Below are positions 32,296 to 42,281 of a stretch of DNA of 64,000 nt, piece by piece. Both the position numbers and the translations under genes were made by a program. Below the pieces are notes generated by a model. That model worked only from the letters and a program-made list of their open reading frames with translations. It was not told where the DNA came from and did no database searches. The DNA comes from Cupriavidus basilensis (lineage in GTDB: Bacteria > Pseudomonadota > Gammaproteobacteria > Burkholderiales > Burkholderiaceae). The stretch is from positions 62,001-126,000 of the forward strand of contig NZ_CP062803.1 of NCBI RefSeq assembly GCF_008801925.2, written 5' to 3'. Numbering within the stretch: position 1 is the first letter of the stretch; each line of letters starts with the position of its first letter.

Positions 32296-35200
32296 ATGTA
32301 CCGCGTGAAACAAGCCGCTCTGCCTCAGGACAACGCACAGCCCGATCCGTCGCCCGGCCTCTCGATGGCCGAGCGTGGCCGTCGCCGCTGGTGGGTGCGT
32401 GCGCTGGCTGGCGTGGTGGCCTTCACGACCTGGATTGCGCCGCTGCAGGTGTCCTTGCAGCAAGCCAGGCAGGCGGCAGGGGTGTTGGCGGCGGGCGCCT
32501 CGGATCCGGCCAGTGTTGCGATCCAGTCCGGCGCCGCGCGGCAAAGCCTGATGCGCTGGGCGGTCGCGCACCTGCCGGTGACGGCCAGCTTTGGCCCTGC
32601 GGCGGCCCATGCCGCGCCGGTCACCGACCCGAACGCGCCGGTGCGTTTCTCCCCGTCGATCGGCACCACCGGCGGACCGGGTGCGCCGGCGGGCGGCGTG
32701 CCCGTGGTGGGCATCACCACGCCCAACGCGGCGGGTATCTCGCTCAACCAGTACCGCGCATTCGTGGTCGATCCGATCGGCCTGATCCTCAATAACAGCA
32801 CCACCGGCGGCGGCACGTTCCTCGGTGGCCAGGTGGGCGCCAACACCAACCTGGCCACCTCTGGCCCGGCTGGCCTGATCATCAACCAGGTCACCAGCCA
32901 GACGCCCGCCCAGGTCAACGGCACCATCGAAGTGTTCGGCGCCCCGGCCGGGGTTGTGATTGCCGCGCCCGGCGGGGTCTATACCCGTGGTGCGAGCTTT
33001 ACCAACACCACCCAGGTCACGCTCACCACCGGCGTGCCGCAGTTCCTGTCGGGCACCGGGACAGCCACCAGTTTCGATGCCGCCACCGCCGCCGGCTTCC
33101 TCGTGCAGGGCGGGCGCGTACAGATCGCCAACCCGTCGCCGGGGAACCCCAACGGCGTGGGCATCGAGGGCACGGTCGGCAATATCAACCTGATTGCCGA
33201 GTCGATCGGCGTCGATGCCGCGCTCTACGCGGGCAACCAGATCAACCTGGTGGCCGGGCGCCAGTTGGTCACGCCCGCAGCCGTGTCCCCTGCTACGCCA
33301 TCCGGCGGGGCCTTTGCCACCACGGCGACCGGCGCAAACAACGCGGCCAGCAATACCAGTGCCGCCGGCGGCCTGGCGATCGACGCCACCGCGTTCGGTG
33401 CCATGACCGCCGGCCAGATCCAGATCGTGAGCACCGCCGCGGGCCTGGGCGTGCGCGCCGATGGCAATCTTGCCGCGTCGGCCAGCAACCTGACGCTGGA
33501 CTCCGCCGGCAACCTGAAGGTTGGCAGCACCTACGCCAAGCAGGCGGTCGCGCTCAACGCCGCCGGCGCCGTGGTGGCATCGGGCGATGGCCACAGCGAG
33601 GCCGGATACACCCTCAACGCCGGGCAGGACGCCACACTGGGCGGCACGCTGAACGCGGGCAAGGCCGTGGCGGTGTCGGCAGGTGGCTCGATCCACGGTG
33701 CCGGTGGCATCCAGGCGCAGAACGCCGTCACCCTGGCCGCCGGCGGCAGCGTGGATGTGGGCGGCGCGGTCCGTGGATCGCAGATCGCCATCTCGGCGGC
33801 GGGCAACGATGGCCGTGGCGATATCCATTTGCGCGGCGATGTCAGCGCGCCGGGCACGATCCAGCTCAACGCGGCGCGCGACACCACCATCGACGGCAGC
33901 GCGGTCTCAGCCGCCGATCTGGACCTGTCCACCCAACGCCATCTCACCATCCACGGCATGGCGGGCAGCACCGGCGGCAATGTGTCGCTCACCGGCGTCA
34001 CCGGCAATGTCACCACCACCGGCAATGTCGTGTCGCCCGGCACGCTTGCCGTTACCGCAGGCACCGATGCCAATCTTGGCGGCCAGGTGCTCGCCACCGG
34101 CCGGGTTGGCGTCACAGCCCGCAGCGGGAGCATCACCACCAGCGGGCAGATCGGCAGCAATGCCAGCCTCTCCCTCACCGCCGCGCAGAACGTCACGGTG
34201 GGCGGCCAGGCCCAGAGCGCGGGCAAGGCCACCATTACCGCCACCGCCGGCAGCGCCGCGATCAACGGCGCGCTGACCAGCGATGGCGACGCCGCCATCG
34301 CGGCGGGCCAGAACGCCAACGTGGCCGGCAGCGTGGCCAGCGGCGGCAACGCCACGATCCAGGCCGCGGCAGGCTCGGCCACGGTGAGCGGCACGCTCTC
34401 CAGCGTGGGCAGCGCCACCGTGAATGCGGGACAGAACCTCACCCTGGGCGGCAGCGTGCTGACCGGCGGCGATCTGGCGGCCACGGCCGGGCAGACGCTC
34501 AAGGCGGGGCAACTCACCTGGGTGGGCGGCAATGCCACCCTGCGCGGCACGGATATCCAGGTCGGCTCGGCGGCGGGTTCCGGCACAACCGGGGGCAATG
34601 CCGTCACCGGCACGCTCGATGCGTCCGCCACGCGCAGCCTCGCCCTGACCGGCGACACCACGGCCGCCAATATGACGCTGGGCGGCCAGTCCATTGCCAA
34701 CAGCGGGGCGGCGATCGCCACGCAGCAGCTCACGGTCAGCGGCGGTGCGGTGAGCAACGCCGGGACGCTCGCTGGCAACCAGGTCAGCCTGATTGCCTCC
34801 AGTCTGACCAACCGCGGCACTGTCGGCGGCCAGACCGTCAACGTCACGGCGGCGAATGCCCTGGACAATGCCCAGGGCCTGATCACAGGCGCCAAGCATC
34901 TCACCGTCACCAGCGGCGCGCTCGCCAGCAACCAGGGCGGCACCCTCTTCGCCGGCGACCTCACCGGACAAGCGGCCACGACAGGCGACCTGACGCTGAG
35001 CATCACGGGCGGCAACGGGAGCTTCAACAACGCGGCGGGCCAGATCCTGGCGGGCAACAACCTGAGCGTGAACACGCCGAACCAGGTGTTCGACCCATCG
35101 GCGGCCACCGCCGGCACGCTGAACGCCAACGCCACCCTGACCCTCGCCGCGCTGGCCATCAACAACACCGGCACGTGGAACGTGCCGGGCGGCAACGTGG

Positions 35201-38200
35201 TGCTCAACGCCAGCCAGGGCATCACCAACACCGGCACGATCCAGAAATCCGGCGACCTGACCCTGGCCACCGGCGGCACGCTCACCAATGCCGGGCAGAT
35301 CGTCAGCGGCAGCCATCTCTCGCTGTCCGCTGGCGCCTTGACGAACACCGGCACCCTGCACGCCAACGGCAACCTGGCGCTGGGCGGCAACGTGGCCAAC
35401 CGGGGCACCGCCGAGGCCCTGGGCAACCTGACCGTCACCGGCGGCGACTACGACAATCGTGGCGGCACCACCCAGGCCGGCGGCGACATCAAGGTCGATA
35501 TCTCCGGCACGCTCAACAACATCGGCAGCGTGATCGGCGCCAACGGCAATTTGCATATCGCCGCGGGCGCGGTCATCAACGACCGCACCGCGCCGGTGGA
35601 TGCGGGCAGCTCCATCACCAAGGTCAGCAATAGTGCGTTGCTCAATGCCACCCAGATCGGCAAATACGCTACGTGGGAGCTCATTGCGGATTGCGCTGAC
35701 GGCTGCCAGTCCTGGGTGCCGGGCAAGCCTCTGCCTGTGACGTTTGGCAATGTCCAGCGCACTGCCGATGGTGGCGTGCTGGTCGTCAATTCCCCTGAGA
35801 CGGTGTATGACCCCGTCTACCAGGTCACCAATCCCGTCTATCTCTGGCATCTGGTCCCGGCCAGCGGCAACCCGATATCTCCAGGAGGCAATGCGACCAG
35901 CGTGGGCGGTGTGCCCACGGTCGACCGCGTTGAAGTCAAGCAGGCAGACGGCACCGCCGGCCAGATTATTGCCAGGGGCAACCTCGATATCACCGCGGCT
36001 GCGCTCTCCAACAAGGGCGGCACGATCTCCGCGGGCAAGGACGTCACGCTCAACGTCGGCAGCCTGGACAACGGCCGCTCGGCCTCGATCGTCAATAGCG
36101 TCACCGACACAGTGAATCAGGGCGAGTTGTCGGCCTTCCTCGCAGGAATGAAGGCGTTGCTGAAGCCGCAAGGTGGCGTCAGCGAACTCGCCCCGCTCGT
36201 CTATGGGTTTGGCGCCACGCCGTGCAACAGTGATAACTGCAGCGGCAACAACCGGCCGTGGTCAGAGGTCGCGCTGCAAACCGATGGGCGACCTGCCGTG
36301 CCCTCCCAATCGACCATTAGCACCCAGCTCGGCAAAGCCGGCCAGATCACCGCCGGCGGCAACCTGACTCTCACCGGCACCGGCGACCTGACCAATGCCG
36401 GCGACCTGGCCGCGGCGGGCAAGGTCGCCATCAAGACGCCGGGCACGTTCACCAACAAGGGCGTCTACGACAGCAAGATCACCACAACGCCCGGCTGCGT
36501 GGCCGGCGCGCCGGACTGCCCGGACGACAGCAATCCCCGCGTGGATTCCCTTGCCTGGCAGCAGACGCCCAGCACGGTGGCCGCTGGCCAGACGCTCACG
36601 ATCAGCGCGGCCAACATCCAGAACCTGAGCGCAACGCTGGCCGCGCAGGGCGATATCACCCTGAACGCCACCAGCAGCGTGACCAACCGCTCCGGCGCCA
36701 TTCAGTCACTGACCGGCGATGTATCGATCACCGCGCCGACGCTGGTCAACACCACCATGGATACCGCGCGGCTGTACAAGAGCTACGGCGGCCAGAACCC
36801 GCCTTACGCCGGCGGCTGCAATCCCGGTGGCACCTACGGCAACAGCCAGTGCGCGGCGAACGAGGACGCCGCCGCCGGCCCGGCCGGCGTCATCTCCGCC
36901 GCGCGCGACGTCCAGCTGTCCGGCACGAACCTGACCAACAAGGGCGCGCTCATCACCAGCGGGCGCAACGTCACGGTCGGCATGGCCGGCAGCATCGACA
37001 ACAACAGCATCCCGCTCAACGCCGACTGGGTCGGGCGCTGGCAGGAAGACCGCAGCGGCGGCGACCGCTGGCACGACACCGGCGGGCGCGCCACGCTCGG
37101 CAGCCTGGAATCCGGCATTCAGGCCAGCAATGCGCTGTCGGTGAAGGCCGGCGGCCAGGTGCTCAACACCGGCAACCTGATGGGCAGCCAGGTCGACGTC
37201 ACCAGCGCCGCGCTGGTAAACGGCTACACCAGCCCCACGCAACCCACGCCGCCCGCAACCGGCGCGCAGCAAGTCATCCCGCTGGGCCCCGTGGCAGCCC
37301 CCGCCGGCGCGGTACCGGCCGCCACGCCGGTGAACAACCCGACCACCCCCTGGCAGTTCAACCCGGTCACCGCGCCCAACGGCCCCACAGACCGCGCGCA
37401 ATACCTGAACAACAGCCCGGCCACCGCCGTGCTGGCCGGCGTCACGCCCGACAGCCTGCTCGCGCAGCTGCCCGCCGACCTGCGCCCGGGCAAGGTCAGC
37501 TTCTACTACGACCCCTACACCGAAGGACAAAGGCTCCAGCAAGCCGCGCTGCAACAGACCGGCCAAGCCAGCTTCGTGAGTGGCCTGGCCTGGGACAGCC
37601 AGAACCAGCTCTCGGTCACCGACCAGGAAAAGCTCAGCCTCTACAAGAACGCGGCGGACTACGCCAAGGCGCACAACATCGCGCTGGGCACGGCGCTGAC
37701 GCAGACGCAGGTCAACGAACTCGACAAGCCCCTGCTCTGGTACGTGCAGCAAGCCGTACCCGACCCGAACTGCAACACGGTCGCCAGCACGGCATGCCCC
37801 ACCGTGAACGCGCTCGTGCCGCAGGTGTACCTGCCCGAGGGCTACGCACAAGCGCTGACCAAGCCCACCGGCGGCACCATCGCCGGCGACAAGGTGAGCC
37901 TGGACATCGCCGGCCAGCTGCGCAACAGCGGCGCCATCACCGCAGCCGACACGCTCAACGTGAAAGCCGGCAGCATCGACGCCGGCCCCAACGTGGTGGA
38001 CATCGGCACCTCGGCCTACAAGGCCCAGGGCGGCTGGAACGTGATCACCGGCACCGTGGTGCAGCCCGGCGGGTTCATGAGCGCCATGCGCATGAACATC
38101 GAGGCCGACAGCATCCACGCGGTCAACAACGCGTTCCTGATCCGCAACGCCGACGGCACGGTCGACGAGGCCGCAACCGTGGCGCTGGTGAACCAGCTGA

Positions 38201-39843
38201 AGGCCAACCTCGGGTTGAACTACACCGAAGGCACGGTCGCTGACGATATTCATACGCGGTTTATTCAGGAGAAGAAGGGGTTCGGACCGCTAGGTCAGAT
38301 TGTGATGATGGTGGCGGCTGTTGCCATCTCGATCGTGACAGCGGGGGCTGCTGCGGCGGTCATGGGCGTGGCCTTGGCGCAGATGACGCTGGCGCAGGCG
38401 ATGATCGTGGCCGCCCTCTCCAGCATGGCCAGTAGCGCTTTCACCCAACTCGCGTCCGGCCAAGGGTTGAACTTCGGGAAGCTGGCGACGGCCGGCGCGA
38501 TTGGCGCGATCACGGCGGGCTTGACCAAGGGCATCACCTTTGACGGCAGCAGCTTCGGGGTGAGTGAATGGGGGAAGTCCCTGGAGGGAACGAATACCCT
38601 GGCAAACCTGGCGGGCACGAACAGCGTCGGTGGCGTAATGCAGGCGGCCCAGAACGGCGCGACCGGCACGCTGGCACAGCAAGCCGTGGGCTTCGTTGGC
38701 ACGGGCTTGATCAATGCCGGGGTTAGCACGGTGCTCAACGGGGGCAGCTTTGGGAGTGCGCTCAAGGGCAGTCTGGTGGCGCAGGCGGGGGCGTTGGGTG
38801 CCAATAGTATTGGCACCGAGTTGCCTGGCATCGGATCCACCGGTGCAACCCCGGGCAGCGAGGTGGCCAACGTACTGGCGCATAGTGCGCTGGGTTGTGC
38901 GGCGGCAGCAGCTACGGGAGGCGATTGTGCAGGCGGTGCCGTTGGTGCGGCCGCTAGCGCTCTGATCGCCCCCTTGGTGCGCGATGGTCTATATGGATCG
39001 GATGGAGCCACCACTCGCGTGCAGTACAACGCGGATGGCACGCAGACTACGGTCACGAGCTATACCAACCCAAATTACAACGCGGTAGTGGCTGCGCTGT
39101 CGATGCTTGGCGGAGCCGGGGCGGCCGGGCTTGTTGGCGCAAATCCGTTCGATGCGGCGCGTGCCGCGCAGAACGAGGCGGTCAACAACGCGGTAGGCGT
39201 GCACATGGTGACGACCCCCATCCCGACGCCGTTTGGTGTAGTGATGGTGGCGATACCAGTGGTCACAAATGACCCGATCGGGACACCGAACAACGGGCCG
39301 CAGAAGACCGACCCGCTGACCAACCCGCTGGAAGCGGCCAATGACGGGAAGGTCATCACGACACCTAACAATGGCCCGCAAGGTGCAACGCTGACGGGCA
39401 CTCCAGCAGGAAGCCCGCAAGGCCCCACGATCCTGGGCAACCCGGGCTGCGGCGCGGCAGTCGTGCCCTGTCTCGGCCTGACGGTGATGGCTGCCGTGCA
39501 GGACGGCGTCAGCAAAGCGTCTGAGTTGCTCGGGGGCAGCAGCAATGCTCCAAACAGTGCGACATCAGGGGCAACCTCTGCGTTTGATACATCGGTTACT
39601 TCCCAGGGAAGCAAATTCCTGAATGTTCAGACAGACGTAACCGCAGCGCAGTTTCAGTCGACCCTGATTTCGAACGGATACAGCATTACCAGCCAAGGTA
39701 CAGGGAAGAATGGGGCGTTCACGGTATTGAGCAACGGGTCCTCCACCTATACGATATACACTCGCTCAAGCACGGGTACCGCTGGTGCTCAGTACTTCGG
39801 ACCGGGTGGTGCATCGAGCAAGTTCACGCTCAAAGGGCAGTAA
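32296..39843 (+). CDS. CdiA/FhaB-like giant TpsA exoprotein with unidentified C-terminal tip
   Basis: 2515 residues. A long N-terminus with a hydrophobic segment (WWVRALAGVVAFTTWIAP) leads to a TPS domain (about 110-390: GITTPNAAGISLNQYRAFVV, GLIINQVTSQTPAQVNG). Then come about 1000 residues of filamentous-haemagglutinin beta-helix repeats. A Cys-containing middle region follows (about 1390-1600), then a long non-repetitive stretch, then a hydrophobic Ala/Gly-rich block (about 2000-2090, MMVAAVAISIVTAGAAAAV...) like the DUF637 region before toxin tips. The last about 80 residues (from QGSKFLNVQTD) look like a separate module, the candidate toxin, which I cannot assign. A candidate immunity gene follows 3 bp after the stop. 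The usual VENN junction is not seen. Export would depend on the TpsB encoded upstream. Confidence 0.85.
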   Translation: MYRVKQAALPQDNAQPDPSPGLSMAERGRRRWWVRALAGVVAFTTWIAPLQVSLQQARQAAGVLAAGASDPASVAIQSGAARQSLMRWAVAHLPVTASFGPAAAHAAPVTDPNAPVRFSPSIGTTGGPGAPAGGVPVVGITTPNAAGISLNQYRAFVVDPIGLILNNSTTGGGTFLGGQVGANTNLATSGPAGLIINQVTSQTPAQVNGTIEVFGAPAGVVIAAPGGVYTRGASFTNTTQVTLTTGVPQFLSGTGTATSFDAATAAGFLVQGGRVQIANPSPGNPNGVGIEGTVGNINLIAESIGVDAALYAGNQINLVAGRQLVTPAAVSPATPSGGAFATTATGANNAASNTSAAGGLAIDATAFGAMTAGQIQIVSTAAGLGVRADGNLAASASNLTLDSAGNLKVGSTYAKQAVALNAAGAVVASGDGHSEAGYTLNAGQDATLGGTLNAGKAVAVSAGGSIHGAGGIQAQNAVTLAAGGSVDVGGAVRGSQIAISAAGNDGRGDIHLRGDVSAPGTIQLNAARDTTIDGSAVSAADLDLSTQRHLTIHGMAGSTGGNVSLTGVTGNVTTTGNVVSPGTLAVTAGTDANLGGQVLATGRVGVTARSGSITTSGQIGSNASLSLTAAQNVTVGGQAQSAGKATITATAGSAAINGALTSDGDAAIAAGQNANVAGSVASGGNATIQAAAGSATVSGTLSSVGSATVNAGQNLTLGGSVLTGGDLAATAGQTLKAGQLTWVGGNATLRGTDIQVGSAAGSGTTGGNAVTGTLDASATRSLALTGDTTAANMTLGGQSIANSGAAIATQQLTVSGGAVSNAGTLAGNQVSLIASSLTNRGTVGGQTVNVTAANALDNAQGLITGAKHLTVTSGALASNQGGTLFAGDLTGQAATTGDLTLSITGGNGSFNNAAGQILAGNNLSVNTPNQVFDPSAATAGTLNANATLTLAALAINNTGTWNVPGGNVVLNASQGITNTGTIQKSGDLTLATGGTLTNAGQIVSGSHLSLSAGALTNTGTLHANGNLALGGNVANRGTAEALGNLTVTGGDYDNRGGTTQAGGDIKVDISGTLNNIGSVIGANGNLHIAAGAVINDRTAPVDAGSSITKVSNSALLNATQIGKYATWELIADCADGCQSWVPGKPLPVTFGNVQRTADGGVLVVNSPETVYDPVYQVTNPVYLWHLVPASGNPISPGGNATSVGGVPTVDRVEVKQADGTAGQIIARGNLDITAAALSNKGGTISAGKDVTLNVGSLDNGRSASIVNSVTDTVNQGELSAFLAGMKALLKPQGGVSELAPLVYGFGATPCNSDNCSGNNRPWSEVALQTDGRPAVPSQSTISTQLGKAGQITAGGNLTLTGTGDLTNAGDLAAAGKVAIKTPGTFTNKGVYDSKITTTPGCVAGAPDCPDDSNPRVDSLAWQQTPSTVAAGQTLTISAANIQNLSATLAAQGDITLNATSSVTNRSGAIQSLTGDVSITAPTLVNTTMDTARLYKSYGGQNPPYAGGCNPGGTYGNSQCAANEDAAAGPAGVISAARDVQLSGTNLTNKGALITSGRNVTVGMAGSIDNNSIPLNADWVGRWQEDRSGGDRWHDTGGRATLGSLESGIQASNALSVKAGGQVLNTGNLMGSQVDVTSAALVNGYTSPTQPTPPATGAQQVIPLGPVAAPAGAVPAATPVNNPTTPWQFNPVTAPNGPTDRAQYLNNSPATAVLAGVTPDSLLAQLPADLRPGKVSFYYDPYTEGQRLQQAALQQTGQASFVSGLAWDSQNQLSVTDQEKLSLYKNAADYAKAHNIALGTALTQTQVNELDKPLLWYVQQAVPDPNCNTVASTACPTVNALVPQVYLPEGYAQALTKPTGGTIAGDKVSLDIAGQLRNSGAITAADTLNVKAGSIDAGPNVVDIGTSAYKAQGGWNVITGTVVQPGGFMSAMRMNIEADSIHAVNNAFLIRNADGTVDEAATVALVNQLKANLGLNYTEGTVADDIHTRFIQEKKGFGPLGQIVMMVAAVAISIVTAGAAAAVMGVALAQMTLAQAMIVAALSSMASSAFTQLASGQGLNFGKLATAGAIGAITAGLTKGITFDGSSFGVSEWGKSLEGTNTLANLAGTNSVGGVMQAAQNGATGTLAQQAVGFVGTGLINAGVSTVLNGGSFGSALKGSLVAQAGALGANSIGTELPGIGSTGATPGSEVANVLAHSALGCAAAAATGGDCAGGAVGAAASALIAPLVRDGLYGSDGATTRVQYNADGTQTTVTSYTNPNYNAVVAALSMLGGAGAAGLVGANPFDAARAAQNEAVNNAVGVHMVTTPIPTPFGVVMVAIPVVTNDPIGTPNNGPQKTDPLTNPLEAANDGKVITTPNNGPQGATLTGTPAGSPQGPTILGNPGCGAAVVPCLGLTVMAAVQDGVSKASELLGGSSNAPNSATSGATSAFDTSVTSQGSKFLNVQTDVTAAQFQSTLISNGYSITSQGTGKNGAFTVLSNGSSTYTIYTRSSTGTAGAQYFGPGGASSKFTLKGQ

Positions 39844-39846
39844 CCG

Positions 39847-40482
39847 ATGTTTGACGACACTATTGACGAGGGACGTATGAGTCTGAGCGAAGGGGATCCT
39901 GTTTATCGGCAGCAGGCGTTTGATAACGTCGTGAAGGCACTGGATTTCGATAGGATGCTACCCGACCGTGTTTATTTTGGAACCTGGAGCGATTTTCTAT
40001 TCTTCCAGTCCGACCACGTTTTCGCGTCAGACTTCCCGGAAATTGTGCGTGAACTCCTGAGTGTCGAACGGGCTCATACCGCGTGCCTACTCAACCTTGA
40101 CAAGACCGAGAGGTTCGAGTTTGACTACATTGCGGCGATCTTCTTGGGCGAGATGATCAGTGGAGTCGCGTACGACGACAAGTTACGCGACGGCGGTCCT
40201 GCGAGTGGTTGGCTTTACAGGGTTGATAGGTACGCTTGTACATCTGATGTTGGCGAGTGGTGCATCTATTGCGAGAAAAGCAACGATGTAGCGGTTATTG
40301 GGTTGCGTGGAATTGACGGTATCGGGAGATTCGAGAAACCTCTGAAGCGACTGTGGGCTAAGCCGATAGACGAGTTAATTGATGGCGGGTGTTATCCGGT
40401 CTTTCCTTTCGATCAACTGGTGCCAGCTTGGCGTCAGGGGTTAGTGAAAAACTACGGACGACAACGCGATATGGCAGGATAA
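39847..40482 (+). CDS. Candidate immunity protein for the CdiA-like toxin
   Basis: A 211-residue acidic, aromatic-rich cytoplasmic protein, no signal peptide, starting 3 bp after the exoprotein gene. That position and lower GC than the flanking DNA are what is expected of a CdiI. No family is recognised (YFGTWSDFLFFQSDHVF, LLNLDKTERFEFDYIAAIFL). ATG 39847 and ATG 39877 are both possible; the second has GAGG about 5 nt upstream. If the toxin tip is inactive, the gene may still protect against neighbours carrying the same tip. Confidence 0.65.
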   Translation: MFDDTIDEGRMSLSEGDPVYRQQAFDNVVKALDFDRMLPDRVYFGTWSDFLFFQSDHVFASDFPEIVRELLSVERAHTACLLNLDKTERFEFDYIAAIFLGEMISGVAYDDKLRDGGPASGWLYRVDRYACTSDVGEWCIYCEKSNDVAVIGLRGIDGIGRFEKPLKRLWAKPIDELIDGGCYPVFPFDQLVPAWRQGLVKNYGRQRDMAG

Positions 40483-40563
40483 GAAAATCGCGGTCAGGAT
40501 TGAACTGGATGCTGCATACTAGAACAGAGCGGTCACAGGTAAAAGATGGACAGCCGTAACGCC

Positions 40564-41032
40564 TATGCGCCGACAAATCGATGCATTAACACAAGCACTT
40601 GCTGGCGATGTTGTGAGCCACTGGCCATCTGAAGCGCGGCAGACGCCCGTCAAAATCTCTGTCGGTGCGCTGGAGGCCGTTGATGACGACGATCCCGGCT
40701 ATCTCCGTGTGTCCATATCCAACCCTGGCACCGATGTATTAGAGATTGCGCTATCAGGCAAGGACCTGCACACCGGGCTCTGCAGGGATATCAGCTCTGC
40801 AGATCTGCCGATTACCGCTGGCACGGATCTCCCGACGCAGCTACTTACGCTGCGCCCGGGTGCGGCCATCGCAGCGCGCCTCGTGCTCGATGCGGCCTGC
40901 ATGCCTGCAGATTCCGCCGCGCTGGTTGGTGCGTTGATTGTTGTCCGCGACGGGGTGATGGAATATCGCTCCTTCGGACAGGTCGACATTCCCCGAAAGG
41001 CAGTGTCCAGGCAATAGTTGTGGTCTGGCGGC
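40564..41032 (+). repeat. 469-bp direct repeat, copy 1 (partner 43150-43618)
   Basis: The segment matches 43150-43618 without gaps and with about 25 mismatches by hand count (about 95 percent identity). It starts exactly at a base before an internal ATG of the full gene and ends 15 bp past the stop codon. Sequence on both sides of the two copies differs. Confidence 0.85.
40565..41017 (+). pseudogene. 5'-truncated copy of the secreted protein gene at 42758
   Basis: Codes for the last 150 residues of the 281-residue protein encoded at 42758-43603, with about seven amino-acid changes and no frameshift. It lacks the signal peptide and the N-terminal half; upstream of ATG 40565 the sequence is unrelated. 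It could still be translated as a cytoplasmic fragment, but there is no clear ribosome-binding site. Such 3' fragments are typical of module exchange behind cdiA genes. Confidence 0.65.
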
Positions 41033-41557
41033 CCGATACGCCACGCTGCCACTGCCACTGCCACTGCCACTGCCACTGCCACTGCCACTGCCACTGCCAC
41101 TGCCACTGCCACCGCACCCAGCCAGGTCACCACCAGCTATCCCGCCATCATTCTTGGGACCGTCGAGCAGGACAATGAACCCAAGCAGCAGTTGCTTGCC
41201 GTCTTTTCGAAGGGATGGGCAGGGATCGGCAAGACCCCGAAGGAAAGCGACCGCATCGGCATGCCGGCCTCGACAGATCAGGATACCAACATGCCCGTGC
41301 TCGAGCGCTACGTGAGCGCGGGACAGCCGCTCTCGATAATGTTTGCGGCCACGCTTGACGGCAGTCTTGTGTGTCGCGCGGCGGCAGTGATGACACCCGA
41401 AGCGGGGCACGATTACGAGCTCGTCGTTCTGCTGCAAGGGACGTCGATTGGCGGCAATGGACGATGCGGACTGCTCGCTTATGAGCTCAAGCCTGGAGCA
41501 GGCCCGGACAACCGCGTGCCGTTCATGCTGCGGCCCCGGGCGGTGGCCGAGCGCTAA
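41018..41557 (+). CDS. Secreted-type protein with Thr-Ala repeat and replaced 5' end
   Basis: A reading frame of up to 179 residues. After a short lead it has about ten Thr-Ala dipeptides coded by a (GCCACT)n tract, then a domain of about 145 residues. That domain is paralogous to the lipoprotein encoded next (DRIGMPASTDQD, YVSAGQPLSIMF, LVCRAAAVMTPEAGHDYELVV match in order with the neighbour's LGIPGNDAQ, YIHAGRPFLLDTF, QCRVAALWSPESGADYEAVL). No normal start or signal peptide remains: the frame opens at TTG 41018, directly after the truncated repeat copy. The gene was probably decapitated when that copy inserted, and may be a pseudogene. Confidence 0.5.
   Translation: MWSGGPIRHAATATATATATATATATATATATAPSQVTTSYPAIILGTVEQDNEPKQQLLAVFSKGWAGIGKTPKESDRIGMPASTDQDTNMPVLERYVSAGQPLSIMFAATLDGSLVCRAAAVMTPEAGHDYELVVLLQGTSIGGNGRCGLLAYELKPGAGPDNRVPFMLRPRAVAER
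41048..41110 (+). repeat. (GCCACT)10.5 hexanucleotide tract
   Basis: Ten full GCCACT units plus GCC, uninterrupted. In the frame of the surrounding gene it codes Ala-Thr repeats. Because the unit is six bases, slippage would change the repeat length, not the reading frame. Confidence 0.95.
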
Positions 41558-41601
41558 CTTCGCGAAATGAGCAACATTGATATGAGTGAAAGCCAACCTC
41601 C

Positions 41602-42159
41602 ATGCCAGGAATGATGAGAACCTTGATTTTGAGCGCTTGCGCACTCGTCCTGACCGCCTGCGTAACGAGATATCCGGAGCCCACGTCGGGCGACCGTGCC
41701 AGGATACGGATGGTGAAGACGGGTCCGTCGGCAAGCACAAGCTTCCACACTTTTTCCAACATGCCGGCGGGAGACTGTATCAAGCAGGGCGTGGAGCTTG
41801 GCGAGCAGCGTATCGCTCTGTTTGACAACCCATTGGTTCACTACAACGCTAGCCTTGGGATTCCCGGCAATGACGCCCAGGCTAGCCAGCGTTTCTCGGA
41901 AGCCTACATTCATGCTGGCAGGCCTTTCCTGCTCGACACATTTGTCATAGGCGCCAACGTTCAGAATTCATATCAATGTCGTGTTGCCGCATTGTGGAGC
42001 CCGGAGTCCGGGGCAGACTATGAGGCGGTGCTTCACTGGACGGGCAGCGCGTGCCAATTGACCGTTTCCAAGGTCGAGGCAGGCGGGCCTGATGGCGTTG
42101 CTCTTAAGCGTCCGGTAGACGCCAGGTTTCTGAAGACTTGCGAAGCGCCGGGCAAGTGA
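41602..42159 (+). CDS. Lipoprotein, paralog of the preceding gene product
   Basis: About 182-185 residues. A lipoprotein signal (TLILSACALVLTAC, lipobox LTAC) is followed by a soluble domain with three further cysteines (GDCIKQ, YQCRVAA, SACQLTV). Three start codons are close (41602, 41611, 41614); the last, with AGGA just upstream, gives the most typical signal peptide. The C-terminal half aligns with the preceding gene's product. Function unknown; its place in the tail of a CdiA locus suggests an accessory or immunity-like surface protein. Confidence 0.65.
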   Translation: MPGMMRTLILSACALVLTACVTRYPEPTSGDRARIRMVKTGPSASTSFHTFSNMPAGDCIKQGVELGEQRIALFDNPLVHYNASLGIPGNDAQASQRFSEAYIHAGRPFLLDTFVIGANVQNSYQCRVAALWSPESGADYEAVLHWTGSACQLTVSKVEAGGPDGVALKRPVDARFLKTCEAPGK

Positions 42160-42281
42160 ACACCACGACGTGACCGGACGGGCAATCCTGTGTGTGAGAG
42201 GGAGCGATTTTCCCTGGATTTAGGGCCACACGGCTCGGCGTGGAGCCGCCGTGGCGGCGGGGGATGGCTGTAAGGTGCGCA

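Noticed and set aside
41048..41110. Frame-switching phase variation at the GCCACT tract
   Set aside because: The unit is six bases, so changes in copy number keep the reading frame; only repeat length can vary. It is also not a CRISPR array, as there are no spacers.
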